Assembly: GCF_000974425.1 (NCBI RefSeq)
Contig: NZ_CP010429.1
Location: 3,348,001 to 3,412,000, forward strand
DNA from: Spirosoma radiotolerans
GTDB taxonomy: Bacteria; Bacteroidota; Bacteroidia; Cytophagales; Spirosomataceae
DNA: 64,000 nt
Direction of reading: 5' to 3'
The position numbers and the translations under genes are program-made. Positions 63,712 to 64,000 of the stretch are shown here, in pieces (within the stretch, counting starts at the first letter, position 1; each line of letters opens with the position of its first letter). The notes beneath the pieces are model-generated. The model searched no databases, was not told where the DNA came from, and worked only from the letters and a program-made list of their open reading frames with translations.

Positions 63712-64000
63712 ATGAAAATTACACTAGTTTCTACCTCATCGCGCAAAAACAGCAATTCTCTGCGCTTCGTTACCTACGTCCGGAATCTTCTGACGGCCGG
63801 GGGGCAGCACGAGGTAACCATTGTTACATTTGAGCAGTATGATATTCCATTTGTCGGGCAGGGATCGGTCAAACCCGATCAGTTGACCCCTTTTCAGCAG
63901 GAGTTAACGAGTGCCTGGGAGGCTGCTGACGTGGTTCTGTTTGCGATGCCTGAGTATAACTGGACAGCTCCACCACAGGCAACCAACGCGATTCATCAAT
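63712..64000 (+). CDS. NADPH-dependent FMN reductase, 3' end cut by window
   Basis: Flavodoxin-fold NADPH:FMN reductase-like protein; the first 96 residues are visible and the frame is open at the end of the window. It opens KITLVSTSSRKNSNSLRF, where the SxxxNS loop binds the FMN phosphate, and has FAMPEYNWTAPP, the family PEYN motif. It is transcribed away from the small secreted gene. Confidence 0.88.
   Translation, partial: MKITLVSTSSRKNSNSLRFVTYVRNLLTAGGQHEVTIVTFEQYDIPFVGQGSVKPDQLTPFQQELTSAWEAADVVLFAMPEYNWTAPPQATNAIHQ

Noticed and set aside
1-64000. tRNA, rRNA, CRISPR arrays, prophage and insertion sequences
   Set aside because: None seen by reading; no cloverleaf with CCA, repeat-spacer pattern or transposase motifs were noticed. 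A dedicated scan was not possible.

Overview
The window reads as a piece of chromosome from a Bacteroidota bacterium of the Cytophagales, most like Spirosoma or a close relative. The signs are TonB-dependent and CarboxypepD_reg-type outer-membrane proteins, LytS/LytTR two-component signalling, Bacteroidota-restricted small families (HYC_CC_PP, DUF4494, DUF2723/GT117), several AraC regulators, almost no strong Shine-Dalgarno sequences, and roughly 50% G+C. No rRNA, tRNA, CRISPR array, prophage or intact insertion sequence was seen. The genus is an inference from gene content and style; no search was run.

Layout. 1-9.9 kb: short-chain dehydrogenase (cut by the window edge) plus AraC regulator, a lipoprotein serine hydrolase, a TlpA-type thioredoxin, a VF530-like protein, a large GH63-like glycosidase, and an aldo/keto reductase plus AraC regulator. 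10-20.4 kb: M3 peptidase, Spy-like protein, bestrophin, DctA-type symporter, thioesterase, DUF2147 protein, a frameshifted flavin monooxygenase, CsbD, and a Gfo/Idh/MocA plus sugar-isomerase pair. 20.6-27.2 kb: one co-oriented efflux cassette (TolC, HlyD-like adaptor, FtsX-type permease, ATPase) followed by its LytS-type kinase and LytTR regulator. 27.3-36.9 kb: M16 peptidase, oxidoreductase plus AraC pair, a large outer-membrane receptor-like protein, YedK and a flavin-type oxidase. 37-39.9 kb: two decaying toxin-antitoxin modules (Xre/RES and DUF4258/YgiT-like) flanking DUF4385 and folD. 40-51.6 kb: GT117 membrane protein, Na+/H+ antiporter, grpE-dnaJ, queG, kynU and two alpha/beta hydrolases. 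51.6-59.1 kb: a probable copper/heavy-metal handling cluster, with a GT61 glycosyltransferase inside it. 59.2-64 kb: DUF4494, a 2,4-dienoyl-CoA reductase-like and dienoyl-CoA isomerase-like pair, a trans-sulfuration enzyme, a small secreted protein and a partial FMN reductase.

Two things stand out. First, at least seven spacers between co-directional genes hold self-complementary sequence, often built of short 7-9 bp repeats and often ending within a few bases of the downstream start codon. The repeat units differ between loci, so this looks like a recurrent architecture and not one dispersed repeat. Second, the metal cluster combines an HMA/AraC fusion regulator, a TonB receptor with a Cys-Cys pair in its plug, a Met/His-rich outer-membrane protein, a Cys-rich four-helix copper storage protein, a secreted CGMC metallochaperone and a HYC_CC_PP protein. 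Three genes carry apparent single-base losses (flavin monooxygenase, Xre antitoxin, RES toxin); these are either real decay or assembly errors.
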